Source: an uncultured Eubacteriales bacterium (GTDB lineage Bacteria > Bacillota > Clostridia > Christensenellales > Aristaeellaceae). Taken from it: a stretch of DNA of 64,000 bases. This document shows, piece by piece, positions 50,453-57,471 of the stretch (positions within the stretch are counted from its first letter, which is position 1; every line of letters begins with the position of its first letter). The position numbers were made by a program, and so were the translations under genes. Below the pieces are notes generated by a model. The model was not told where the DNA came from, did no database searches, and saw nothing but the letters and a program-made list of their open reading frames with translations. The stretch spans positions 1-64,000 of the forward strand of contig CALVNS010000002.1 in the NCBI GenBank assembly GCA_944349855.1. The letters run 5' to 3'.

Positions 50453-51133
50453 ATGCGCGGGCGCATCCACTCCATCCAGTCCTTCAGCACGCTCGACGGG
50501 CCGGGCATCCGCTTTGTGATCTTCCTGCAGGGCTGCCCGCTGCGCTGCGCGTGCTGCCACAACCCGGACACGTGGGACCCGGCCGGCGGCACGGAGACGG
50601 ACGACGGCGCGCTGCTGGAGCGCGTACTGCGCTGCCGCGACTACTTCGGCGCGGAGGGCGGCCTCACGGTCTCCGGCGGCGAGCCGCTGCTGCAGAGCGC
50701 CTTCGTGCGCGCGCTGTTTCAGCGCTGCCGCGCGGAGGGCATCCACACCGCGCTGGACACCTCCGGCTGCATCGTCACGGACGAGGCGCTCTCCGTGCTG
50801 GACGCGACCGACCTGTGCCTGCTCGACCACAAGATGCCCACCGACGCGCTCTACCGCCGCCACGTCGGCTGCCCCATCGCGGGCCCGGAGCGCTTTTTGC
50901 GGGAGCTGGACGCGCGCGGCATCGACACGTGGCTGCGCCGCGTCGTCATCCCGACCGTCACGGACGATCCGGACGACCTGCGCGCGCTCTACGCGCTGGG
51001 CGAGCGCACGCGCTGCGTGCGCAAGGTGGAGCTTCTGCCCTTCCGCAAGCTGTGCCAGGCCAAGTACGACGCGATGGGCATTCCCTTCCCCTTTGGCCAT
51101 CTGCCCGAGTGCCAGGCGCTGCCGAAGTTGTGA
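50453..51133 (+). CDS. pflA: Pyruvate formate-lyase-activating enzyme (radical SAM)
   Basis: A 226-residue radical-SAM enzyme that installs the glycyl radical on PFL using a [4Fe-4S] cluster and S-adenosylmethionine. The cluster motif is CPLRCACC (cysteines 28, 32 and 35), after FSTLDGPGIRFVIFLQG. The SAM-binding TVSGGEPLLQ follows near residue 72, then DTSGCIV and LLDHKM. It lacks the extra ferredoxin-like insertion of glycerol-dehydratase activases, in keeping with PFL as substrate. It lies 13 bases after pflB and is part of the same riboswitch-controlled transcript. Confidence 0.95.
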   Translation: MRGRIHSIQSFSTLDGPGIRFVIFLQGCPLRCACCHNPDTWDPAGGTETDDGALLERVLRCRDYFGAEGGLTVSGGEPLLQSAFVRALFQRCRAEGIHTALDTSGCIVTDEALSVLDATDLCLLDHKMPTDALYRRHVGCPIAGPERFLRELDARGIDTWLRRVVIPTVTDDPDDLRALYALGERTRCVRKVELLPFRKLCQAKYDAMGIPFPFGHLPECQALPKL

Positions 51134-51163
51134 TGGACATTTCGGGGGGATCTATGCTATCCT
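51134..51163 (+). promoter_or_regulatory. Promoter of the lipoprotein gene
   Basis: TGGACA (51134-51139), 18 bases and TATCCT (51158-51163), starting at the pflA stop codon. Confidence 0.5.
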
Positions 51164-51216
51164 AGAGGCAGATGGACGCGCCCGGCGCGCCGGACTTTGC
51201 CCGAGGAGGGATTCCC

Positions 51217-51864
51217 ATGACCCCATGCCTGAAACGGTCGCTGGCCGCCGCGCTGGCGCTGCTGCTCGTCTCGCTCAGCGGCTGCGCCTCGGCCTCGTCC
51301 CGCCTGCAACAGACGCTGTCGGACATCCTGCAAGTGCGCGAGGCCGCTTCCGACGAGGGCGGCGTCGGTCCCGTCGCGCTCTCGGACGAAGGAGAAGCCC
51401 TCCTGCGCGCCCTGGGCCTGGAAGGCGACGCCCTGATCCTCTCCTTCCGCATGCCGGAGGGCGCCGCGGGGCTCTCGCTCAACGTCTACCGCCTGGAGGA
51501 CGGGGCGTGGACCCTGTGCGACGGCGGCGGGCTGACGTGGGACGGCGACGCCGCGCAGGCGGAGGGCACGGCCTCCCTGCGCGTGCGCGAGGACGGCGGC
51601 CTGGCGCTGCACCTGCGCGTGGATGGCGCGTCCGCGTCCTACTCGGCGCAGGCCGGCCCGGAGGACGCGTTCACCTCCTCCACCCACGGCTTTTTGCAGG
51701 AATTCGCGCCTGCGCAGGCGGGCGACGAGATCCCCGTCGCGTTCTGGGTCCGCGACGCGGGCACGGCCATGCGCAGCTATGCGCTGGACGACTTTGCCGA
51801 CCCCGCGGCCTTCGACGGCATGGACTTCGTCCAGTTCGCGACGGTCGCATTCGAGGCTCCATGA
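51217..51864 (+). CDS. Predicted lipoprotein of unknown function
   Basis: A 215-residue exported protein. The signal peptide (MTPCLKRSLAAALALLLVSLSGC) ends in the lipobox LSGC, so the mature protein should be lipid-anchored at C23. The remainder is beta-rich with no family I recognise (for example LSDEGEALLRALGLEGDALILSFRMPEGAAGLSLNVYRLEDGAW). Several pieces look like a sandwich of strands, as in extracellular binding or adhesive domains. GAGGAGGG precedes the ATG at 51217; a longer in-frame start would destroy the signal peptide. It is followed by a strong terminator. Confidence 0.75.
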   Translation: MTPCLKRSLAAALALLLVSLSGCASASSRLQQTLSDILQVREAASDEGGVGPVALSDEGEALLRALGLEGDALILSFRMPEGAAGLSLNVYRLEDGAWTLCDGGGLTWDGDAAQAEGTASLRVREDGGLALHLRVDGASASYSAQAGPEDAFTSSTHGFLQEFAPAQAGDEIPVAFWVRDAGTAMRSYALDDFADPAAFDGMDFVQFATVAFEAP

Positions 51865-51872
51865 ACCCCATT

Positions 51873-51904
51873 GCCCCGCCGCGCAAAGCGCGGCGGGGCT
51901 TTTT
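51873..51904 (+). terminator. Terminator of the lipoprotein gene
   Basis: GCCCCGCCGCGC pairs perfectly with its complement around an AAA loop, followed by TTTTT. Confidence 0.92.
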
Positions 51905-51913
51905 GCATTCCCC

Positions 51914-51942
51914 TTGCGCCCTTGGACAAAAAGCCCTATAAT
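51914..51942 (+). promoter_or_regulatory. Promoter of the PIG-L gene
   Basis: TTGCGC (51914-51919), 17 bases and consensus TATAAT (51937-51942). Confidence 0.65.
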
Positions 51943-51996
51943 GGGATGGACTCGACGCCCCCCATTCGACGCGTTTCGATCCAAGGAGGCCTGACC

Positions 51997-53961
51997 ATGC
52001 GAAAAAAGAGCTTTTTCTCCTTCCTGCTGTCGCTGCTGGGCCGCGCGCTGTGGCGCCTGTTCGTGCTGGCGTTTTTTGTGCTGCTGACGGCGTTTTCGAC
52101 CGTCTGCTACGGGCTGCCCGTGTGCCTGGCCGCGTCCGGCGTCGCAGCGCTCGTGCTGGCCGCGGCGCTGTTCGTGCCGGGCAATCCCGCCGCCCGCGTG
52201 CTGTGGCGGCCGCGCTTCATGCGCATCCTGACCACGTTCGTCCTCGTGCTGCTGATCGCCGCCACGCCCGCGTGCCTGGCGTTTGCCTACGCGTCGCTGC
52301 CCTCGGCCGCCTATGCGTCGGTCGATTCGGGCTTTGCGCATAGCGCGTTCCTGCGGGACAAGTACGTGCTCGTGCTCGTGCCGCATGAGGACGACGACGT
52401 CAACATGGCCGGCGCGACCATTCAGCACTTTGTCGACGCGGGCAGCGAGGTCTACGTCGCGTTCGTGACCAACGGCGACAGCGTCGGCCTGTCCAGCGAG
52501 CGGCTGTATGAGGCCGTCGCCTGCATGGACGAGCTGGGCGTCCCGCGCGAGAACGTCTATTTCCTCGGCTACGGCGACGACTGGCAGGGCACGCATCTGT
52601 ACAACCGCGCGCCGGACGAGGCCGCGCTCTCGCTCATCGGGCGCGACCGCACCTACGGCACGGCGGGCCTGCGCGACTTCGCCACCGAGCAGACGGGCGA
52701 GGCGCACCTGTACACGCGCGCCAACTGCCTGTCGGACATCCGCACGCTGGTGGACCTGCTGTTCCCGGACGTCATCTTCTGCATCGACTACGACCCGCAC
52801 GCCGACCACCGCATGACCTCGCTGCTGTTCGAGGAGGCGATGGGCCAGCTGCTCAACGAGAACCCGGCCTACCGACCGCAGGTGTTCAAGGGCTTGACGT
52901 ACCTGACCGGCTGGGTCGGGCCGCGCGACTTCTATACCCGGCCCATGGTGCAGACCGTCTCCCCGGACGAGCCGACCTGGCCGCTGGGCACGCCCGCCTA
53001 CCGCTGGTCGGAGCGCGTGCGCTTCCCCGTGCCCGCAGGCTACGCCTCCTACACGCTGCGCGCCAACCGCGTCTACGCGCTGCACAGCCTGTACCCGTCA
53101 CAGTCGGCCACGCTCTTCACGGCGTCCGTGGCCAACAGCGACCAGGTCTTCTTCGAGCGCGCGACAGACAGCCTGCTCTACGGCGAGCGCATCGAGGCGG
53201 CGTCCGGCGACGCATCCGTGCTGACCGACTTCAAGCTCTTTGACACGACCGATGTGCGCGAGACGCGCTTCGACGCGGGCGTATGGACGCCCACCGAGGG
53301 CCAGCGCACGGTGCGCTGCACGTTCTCCAGCCCGCAGTCGCTCAACACCCTCACCCTCTGGGACAACCCGGATCCCGCGCAAAACGTGCTCGCCGCGACG
53401 CTGACGCTCTCGGACGGCACCGTCGTGGAGATCCCGGCGCTGGACCCGCTGGGCGCGTCCAACACGATCTCCTTCGAGCAGCGCGACGGCATCGAGTGGG
53501 CGGAGCTGACGCTGCGGCAGGTCGAAGGCGACGCGGCGGGCCTCACCGAGTGGGAACTGGCGCTGCGCGAGGCGCGGGATACGGCGTTCGTCAAGCTGAC
53601 GGACGCGCAGGGCGAATTCCTCTACGAGGCGCCCGCCGCCGCGGGCGAGTCAATCGTCCTGAGCCTCTACGCCTGGCCGGCGCTGCCCGAGGGCGCGACG
53701 TTCTCTCTGACGGTGACGGACGAGGCGCGCGGGCAGGCGACCGCTGCGACGGGCCTGACGGCGGATGCCCTCACTGTCGGCGCGCTGGAGCGGGGGACCT
53801 ATCGCGTGCGCGTCGTGTGCGAGCAGGACGAGGGCCTGTACGACGAGTGCGTGCTGCGCGTGGGCGATCCGATGCTCAAGGAGCGCCTGCTGCAATGGTT
53901 TGAGCCGCGCTACGACGCGCTGCTCAAGCTGCTGCGCGAAAAGACCACCTACGCCATATGA
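51997..53961 (+). CDS. Membrane-anchored PIG-L family deacetylase with discoidin-like C-terminus
   Basis: A 654-residue protein. Two or three N-terminal transmembrane helices (about 18-38, 42-60 and 78-98) place the rest outside the cell. The PIG-L/LmbE-type zinc deacetylase domain starts at VLVLVPHEDDDVNMAG (around 124-139; PHEDD replaces the usual PHPDD) and includes VTNGD and DYDPHADHRMTS with the third metal ligand. From about 430 to 530 a discoidin-like beta sandwich follows (RTVRCTFSSPQSLNTLTLWDN, IEWAELTLRQVEGDAAGLTEWELALRE), then another beta-rich segment to the C-terminus. PIG-L enzymes remove acetyl groups from amino sugars; here a wall or surface glycan substrate is likely but unproven. 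AAGGAGG precedes the ATG. Confidence 0.85.
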   Translation: MRKKSFFSFLLSLLGRALWRLFVLAFFVLLTAFSTVCYGLPVCLAASGVAALVLAAALFVPGNPAARVLWRPRFMRILTTFVLVLLIAATPACLAFAYASLPSAAYASVDSGFAHSAFLRDKYVLVLVPHEDDDVNMAGATIQHFVDAGSEVYVAFVTNGDSVGLSSERLYEAVACMDELGVPRENVYFLGYGDDWQGTHLYNRAPDEAALSLIGRDRTYGTAGLRDFATEQTGEAHLYTRANCLSDIRTLVDLLFPDVIFCIDYDPHADHRMTSLLFEEAMGQLLNENPAYRPQVFKGLTYLTGWVGPRDFYTRPMVQTVSPDEPTWPLGTPAYRWSERVRFPVPAGYASYTLRANRVYALHSLYPSQSATLFTASVANSDQVFFERATDSLLYGERIEAASGDASVLTDFKLFDTTDVRETRFDAGVWTPTEGQRTVRCTFSSPQSLNTLTLWDNPDPAQNVLAATLTLSDGTVVEIPALDPLGASNTISFEQRDGIEWAELTLRQVEGDAAGLTEWELALREARDTAFVKLTDAQGEFLYEAPAAAGESIVLSLYAWPALPEGATFSLTVTDEARGQATAATGLTADALTVGALERGTYRVRVVCEQDEGLYDECVLRVGDPMLKERLLQWFEPRYDALLKLLREKTTYAI

Positions 53962-53968
53962 ACAGAGC

Positions 53969-54002
53969 GGGGCGGACGGCATTGGCCGTCCGCCCCGTTT
54001 TT
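53969..54002. terminator. Bidirectional terminator
   Basis: GGGGCGGACGGC pairs perfectly with its complement around ATTG and is followed by GTTTTT, between the convergent PIG-L and MATE genes. Confidence 0.9.
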
Positions 54003-54005
54003 CGC

Positions 54006-55385
54006 CTACGCCCCGGCGCGCGCGTCGCGCTTGAGGCGGGTAAAGGTGATGAAGAACATCGTCACTGTCACCGTGACGGCGATCGTATCCGCCACCGGCT
54101 CCGCGAGAAACACCGCAAAGACCTTGTCCTGCAAAAAGGCCGGCAGGATGAAAATCAGCGGGATCAGCAGGATCACCTTGCGCAGCAGCGCGAGGAACAC
54201 CGAGATCTTCGCGTTGCCCAGCGCGATGAACGTCTGCTGGCAGGCCAGTTGCGCGCCGAAGAGCAACGAGGCCGCCATGTACACGCGCATGGCGCGGCAG
54301 GCATAGGCCGTCAGCGCCGGATCGTCGGTGAAGATCGATACGTACACCTGCGGCGCGAACATCGCCACCGCCCACAGCAGCGCGGAAAACGCCAGACACG
54401 CGATCAGCAGCAGCACGAACGCACGGTTAACGCGCTCCATCTTGCGCGCGCCGTAGTTGAAGCTGACGATCGGCTGCGCGCCCTGCGTGAGCCCCTGCAG
54501 CGGCAGCATGCAGAACTGCATCGCGCTGGAGAGGATGGTCATCGCGCCCACGGCCATGTCGCCGCCGTATTTGAGCAGCGAGGTGTTGAAGCACACGGAC
54601 AGCACGCTCTCGGTAAACTGCATGATGAACGGCGAGACGCCCAGCGCTACGCACGGCAGCACGACCTGCGCGCGCGGGCGCAGGCACGCGCGGCGGATGC
54701 GCAGGAAGCTGCGCTCGCTCGTCAGAAAGCGCACGACCCAGATGCTGGAGACCGCCTGAGAGAGCACCGTCGCCAGCGCCGCGCCGCGCACGCCCATGCC
54801 CAGCACAAAGATGAACACCGGGTCCAGCACGATGTTGAGCACCGCGCCGATGAGCACCGTCAGCATGCCCATCGTCGCATAGCCCTGCGCGTTGATGAAC
54901 GCGTTCAGCCCCAGCGCCAGCTGCACGAACACCGTGCCCAGCGCGTAGATTCGCATGTAGTCCCACGCATAGCCGACGGTGTTCTCGCTTGCGCCAAAGA
55001 GCAGCAGGATGCGCTCGCCCCACAGCAGCACCACCGCCGTCAGCACCGCGGCGACCACCAGCAGCATCGTCGTGCAGTTGCCCAGCGTCTGTTCCGCGCC
55101 CTCCTTGTCGCCGCGCCCCAGCATGATCGACGCGCGCGGCGCGCCGCCCATGCTCACCAGCGCCGCAAACGCCGAGATCGCCAGGATCAGCGGCATCGTC
55201 ACGCCCACGCCCGTCAGCGCGTCTGCGCCCACGCCCTCGATGTGGCCGATGTACATGCGGTCGACCATGTTGTACAACACGTTGATCACCTGCGCCACGA
55301 TGGCAGGCAGCGCCAGCCTGCACAGCAGCTTGCCCACGCTGCCCGTGCCCAGGTCAACCCCGCGCGCCGCATGCGTTCCATTCAT
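54006..55385 (-). CDS. MATE family efflux transporter
   Basis: A 459-residue twelve-helix exporter of the MATE family. Signatures are PAIVAQVINVLYNMVDRMYIGHIEGVGADALTGVGVTMP near the N-terminus and GAPRASIMLGRGDKEGAEQTLGN. A loop, LQGLTQGAQPIVSFNYGARKMERVNRA, begins the second half. Length and features match the NorM/DinF-like exporters of Clostridia that expel drugs or metabolites. The ATG overlaps the MarR gene stop as ATGA, so the pair is translationally coupled. It differs clearly in sequence from the other MATE gene at 40355. Confidence 0.93.
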   Translation of the reverse strand: MNGTHAARGVDLGTGSVGKLLCRLALPAIVAQVINVLYNMVDRMYIGHIEGVGADALTGVGVTMPLILAISAFAALVSMGGAPRASIMLGRGDKEGAEQTLGNCTTMLLVVAAVLTAVVLLWGERILLLFGASENTVGYAWDYMRIYALGTVFVQLALGLNAFINAQGYATMGMLTVLIGAVLNIVLDPVFIFVLGMGVRGAALATVLSQAVSSIWVVRFLTSERSFLRIRRACLRPRAQVVLPCVALGVSPFIMQFTESVLSVCFNTSLLKYGGDMAVGAMTILSSAMQFCMLPLQGLTQGAQPIVSFNYGARKMERVNRAFVLLLIACLAFSALLWAVAMFAPQVYVSIFTDDPALTAYACRAMRVYMAASLLFGAQLACQQTFIALGNAKISVFLALLRKVILLIPLIFILPAFLQDKVFAVFLAEPVADTIAVTVTVTMFFITFTRLKRDARAGA

Positions 55386-55840
55386 AGCTCTTCCTCCTTG
55401 TCCTGAAGCAGCCGGTTCATATTCGCGTCGATCCGGCGCAGCACGTCCAGCGCGATGGAAAGGCGCTCCGGCTCAATGCCCTCCGCTGCGCATGCCACCA
55501 GCCGCTCCTCACTGGCCCGCAGGCGCGCGAGGATGTCCTGGCAGCCCGCGTTCAGCGAAAGGTGCACGATGCGTCTGTCGCCCTCGTCACGCTGCGCGCA
55601 GATCAGTCCGCGGCGCAGCAGCGAGTCGACCGAGCGCGCGACCAGGCCCTTGGAGATGCCCTTGTAGCGCGCGATGTCGCTGGCAGTATCCAGCGACGGG
55701 ACATTGTTGTACAGGAACATCAGCACCGCGATTTCGTTGGGCGTGAACTGGTATTCTGCCACGGCCTCCTGCACGTACCGCTTGTAGAGGCGCTCCAGCT
55801 TGGACAGGCCTGCAAAAAAGCCCTCCTCAAATGGCCGCAT
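55382..55840 (-). CDS. MarR-family transcriptional regulator
   Basis: A 152-residue winged-helix regulator. The recognition region is FTPNEIAVLMFLYNNVPSLDTASDIARYKGISKGLVARSVDSLLRRGLI, and the wing is AQRDEGDRRIVHLSL, as expected for MarR dimers that release DNA on binding a small ligand. GGAGG lies eight bases before the ATG at 55840; an upstream ATG at 55855 overlaps that site. It precedes the MATE gene with an overlapping stop/start and most likely controls it by binding a dyad at 55859-55874. The inducer is not predictable. Confidence 0.92.
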   Translation of the reverse strand: MRPFEEGFFAGLSKLERLYKRYVQEAVAEYQFTPNEIAVLMFLYNNVPSLDTASDIARYKGISKGLVARSVDSLLRRGLICAQRDEGDRRIVHLSLNAGCQDILARLRASEERLVACAAEGIEPERLSIALDVLRRIDANMNRLLQDKEEEL

Positions 55841-55858
55841 GGATGATTCCTCCATCTT

Positions 55859-55874
55859 GGTTTACTTGTAGACC
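55859..55874. promoter_or_regulatory. Candidate MarR operator
   Basis: A 16-base imperfect dyad (arms GGTTTAC and GTAGACC around TT; six of seven positions match) lies between the promoter and the marR start. Confidence 0.45.
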
Positions 55875-55891
55875 GTTTTTTTCAGGAGAAC

Positions 55892-55920
55892 ATCATACCC
55901 CCGCCGCATTGAATTGTCAA
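55892..55920 (-). promoter_or_regulatory. Promoter of the marR-MATE operon
   Basis: On the minus strand consensus TTGACA (55915-55920), 17 bases and TATGAT (55892-55897). Confidence 0.75.
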
Positions 55921-55941
55921 GGGGGCAGGACGCCGCGCGGC

Positions 55942-55972
55942 ACAAAAAAAGACCGCGGTCAATGCGGCCTGG
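55942..55972 (-). terminator. Probable terminator of the secreted PepSY-like gene
   Basis: On the minus strand a short GC-rich inverted repeat containing GACCGCGGTC runs into TTTTTTT just beyond the stop codon. The stem is small. Confidence 0.5.
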
Positions 55973-55974
55973 GG

Positions 55975-56643
55975 TTATCCGTTTCCATCGGCTGGACAGT
56001 AGGTATGCAGCGCCTCGCCGGTCATGGGGTCGAAGTATCCCCCGTAATAGCCGAGCGTCAGGTCTCCCCGCAGCAAGAAGTCGACCGTATACAGCGGTGG
56101 ATCGGCAAAGGCGCCGTCTTCGCGCACGATGCGCCAGGGACCGTCCTCTCCGCCGCCGCTCTCCACATAGCGCACGCATCCATAGGGCGCGTCGTACAGG
56201 TCCTCCGGCTTCACGCCATAGCGCTGCGCAAGCACCTCGCGCGCGATCTCGCGCACCGTCAGCGCACTCAGGTCCTGCGCACGCGGGATGCCGAAATTGC
56301 CGCCGTTTTCGGCTGCGTAGTCGACGACGCTGCGCTGCAGGTAGAACGCCTCCGCGTCGTCGGCGCGCATGACCTCGCCCGTCTGCCCGTCCAGCTCCAC
56401 GGCATAGGAGAGCCCGCTGCGCGAAAACACGACGCGCCATATCCGACGGTAGGGGGCGCTCGCTTCACTCAGGAGGCGCGCAGACACGCCGTAGGCCATG
56501 ATCGACTCCTCCGTCTCGCCGCAGGCGCTCTGAAAATAGGTCTGCGCCAGCGACATGGCCTGCGCGCCGTCGATCTGCGCGCACACATGCGCAGGCAGCG
56601 CCAGCATCAGGGCCGCCAACAGTGCGCACAATCCGTTTTTCAT
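55975..56643 (-). CDS. Secreted protein with PepSY-like modules
   Basis: A 222-residue exported protein with a signal peptide (MKNGLCALLAALMLALPAHVCAQ). Two PepSY-like segments follow: WRVVFSRSGLSYAVELDGQTGEVMRADDAEAFYLQ near residues 70-105, and a C-terminal one ending in YYGGYFDPMTGEALHTYCPADGNG. PepSY domains act as inhibitors of peptidases or as extracellular sensors. The C-terminal region (SALTVREIAREVLAQRYGV..., ending in GNG) closely parallels the end of the M56 peptidase encoded at 57472-59475. GGGGGAGAAGACC precedes the ATG. A role as secreted partner or decoy of that peptidase is inference. Confidence 0.75.
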   Translation of the reverse strand: MKNGLCALLAALMLALPAHVCAQIDGAQAMSLAQTYFQSACGETEESIMAYGVSARLLSEASAPYRRIWRVVFSRSGLSYAVELDGQTGEVMRADDAEAFYLQRSVVDYAAENGGNFGIPRAQDLSALTVREIAREVLAQRYGVKPEDLYDAPYGCVRYVESGGGEDGPWRIVREDGAFADPPLYTVDFLLRGDLTLGYYGGYFDPMTGEALHTYCPADGNG

Positions 56644-56724
56644 GGTCTTCTCCCCCTCGACGGTGAAGTCCGCCGCCCTTTGCCGGGCGCGGCTCAGGTT
56701 GAGTCATGCACAACAATCGCGCCA

Positions 56725-56772
56725 TTGCATTCATGAGCACACCCATGATATCATCAAAGCGGATCGATCCAA
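56725..56772. promoter_or_regulatory. Possible divergent promoters sharing a palindromic -10 region
   Basis: ATGATATCAT (56745-56754) can act as TATCAT on both strands. On the plus strand TTGCAT lies 18 bases upstream; on the minus strand TTGGAT (56767-56772) lies 16 bases upstream. It would drive the XRE-TPR gene and the PepSY-like gene in opposite directions. Confidence 0.35.
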
Positions 56773-56794
56773 AATACATACGCGGGAGGTCGCT

Positions 56795-57427
56795 ATGATG
56801 CACCTGGCGGAAAATTTAAAGAAGCATCGCAAGCTGAAAAATCTGACGCAGGAGGATGTGGCGGAATATTTGGGGATTACGCCGCAGAGCGTGTCCAAAT
56901 GGGAGCGTGAGGAGTCCTACCCGGATATCACGCTTCTGCCCGCATTGGCCAATCTCTTTGAGACGAGCATCGACCTGTTGGTCGGAATGGATGCCATTCG
57001 CGCGGAAGAGACGCGATACAACATTCACAGAAAGGCCATCGCCTACCAGCGAAGGGGCGATTACGACCTGGCGGAAAGGACCTATCGCGATGCGCTGCTG
57101 ATCTATCCCAACAAGCCGGGCATGATTCTGGGCCTTGCAGGCACGCTTGCGCTCAAGGGCAGCACGCACGAGGCGATTGAGCTCATGGAAAGGGGCTTGC
57201 CCATATCGCTCAACGAAAGGCAAAAATCCACCATGCGGGCGGCGCTGTGCTTTCTGTACCTGAAGGCCGGATATGAGACGAAGGCCAACAGGCTGGCCGC
57301 GGAGCTTCCACATGCGAGAGAAAGCCGCGAAGTCATCCAGCCGCTCATCCAGCAGGGGCTATGCGAAGCGGAAATCAACGAAAACATAGAGCGGATTCTG
57401 CTTGGCGACGGCAAGGAGATCTGGTAA
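56795..57427 (+). CDS. XRE-family regulator with TPR-like C-terminus
   Basis: A 210-residue regulator. The N-terminal Cro/C1-type HTH is LAENLKKHRKLKNLTQEDVAEYLGITPQSVSKWEREESYPDITLLPALANLFETSIDLLVG. The remainder is helical with TPR-like repeats (AIAYQRRGDYDLAERTYRDALLIYPNKPGMILGLAGTLALKGSTHEAIELMERGLP), as in clostridial regulators of the helix-turn-helix plus TPR type. These often respond to peptides or sense the state of a small molecule. GGGAGGT lies before two adjacent ATGs (56795, 56798). It is flanked by the PepSY-like secreted gene and the M56 peptidase gene and may regulate either. Confidence 0.85.
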   Translation: MMHLAENLKKHRKLKNLTQEDVAEYLGITPQSVSKWEREESYPDITLLPALANLFETSIDLLVGMDAIRAEETRYNIHRKAIAYQRRGDYDLAERTYRDALLIYPNKPGMILGLAGTLALKGSTHEAIELMERGLPISLNERQKSTMRAALCFLYLKAGYETKANRLAAELPHARESREVIQPLIQQGLCEAEINENIERILLGDGKEIW

Positions 57428-57471
57428 AATCAAGCATGCTCCGATCCCGGGGGCATCGGCGGCCGCCATTT

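Noticed and set aside
47929..50592. Minus-strand frame of almost 890 codons opposite pflB
   Set aside because: Shadow of pflB, whose motifs and ribosome binding site are unambiguous.
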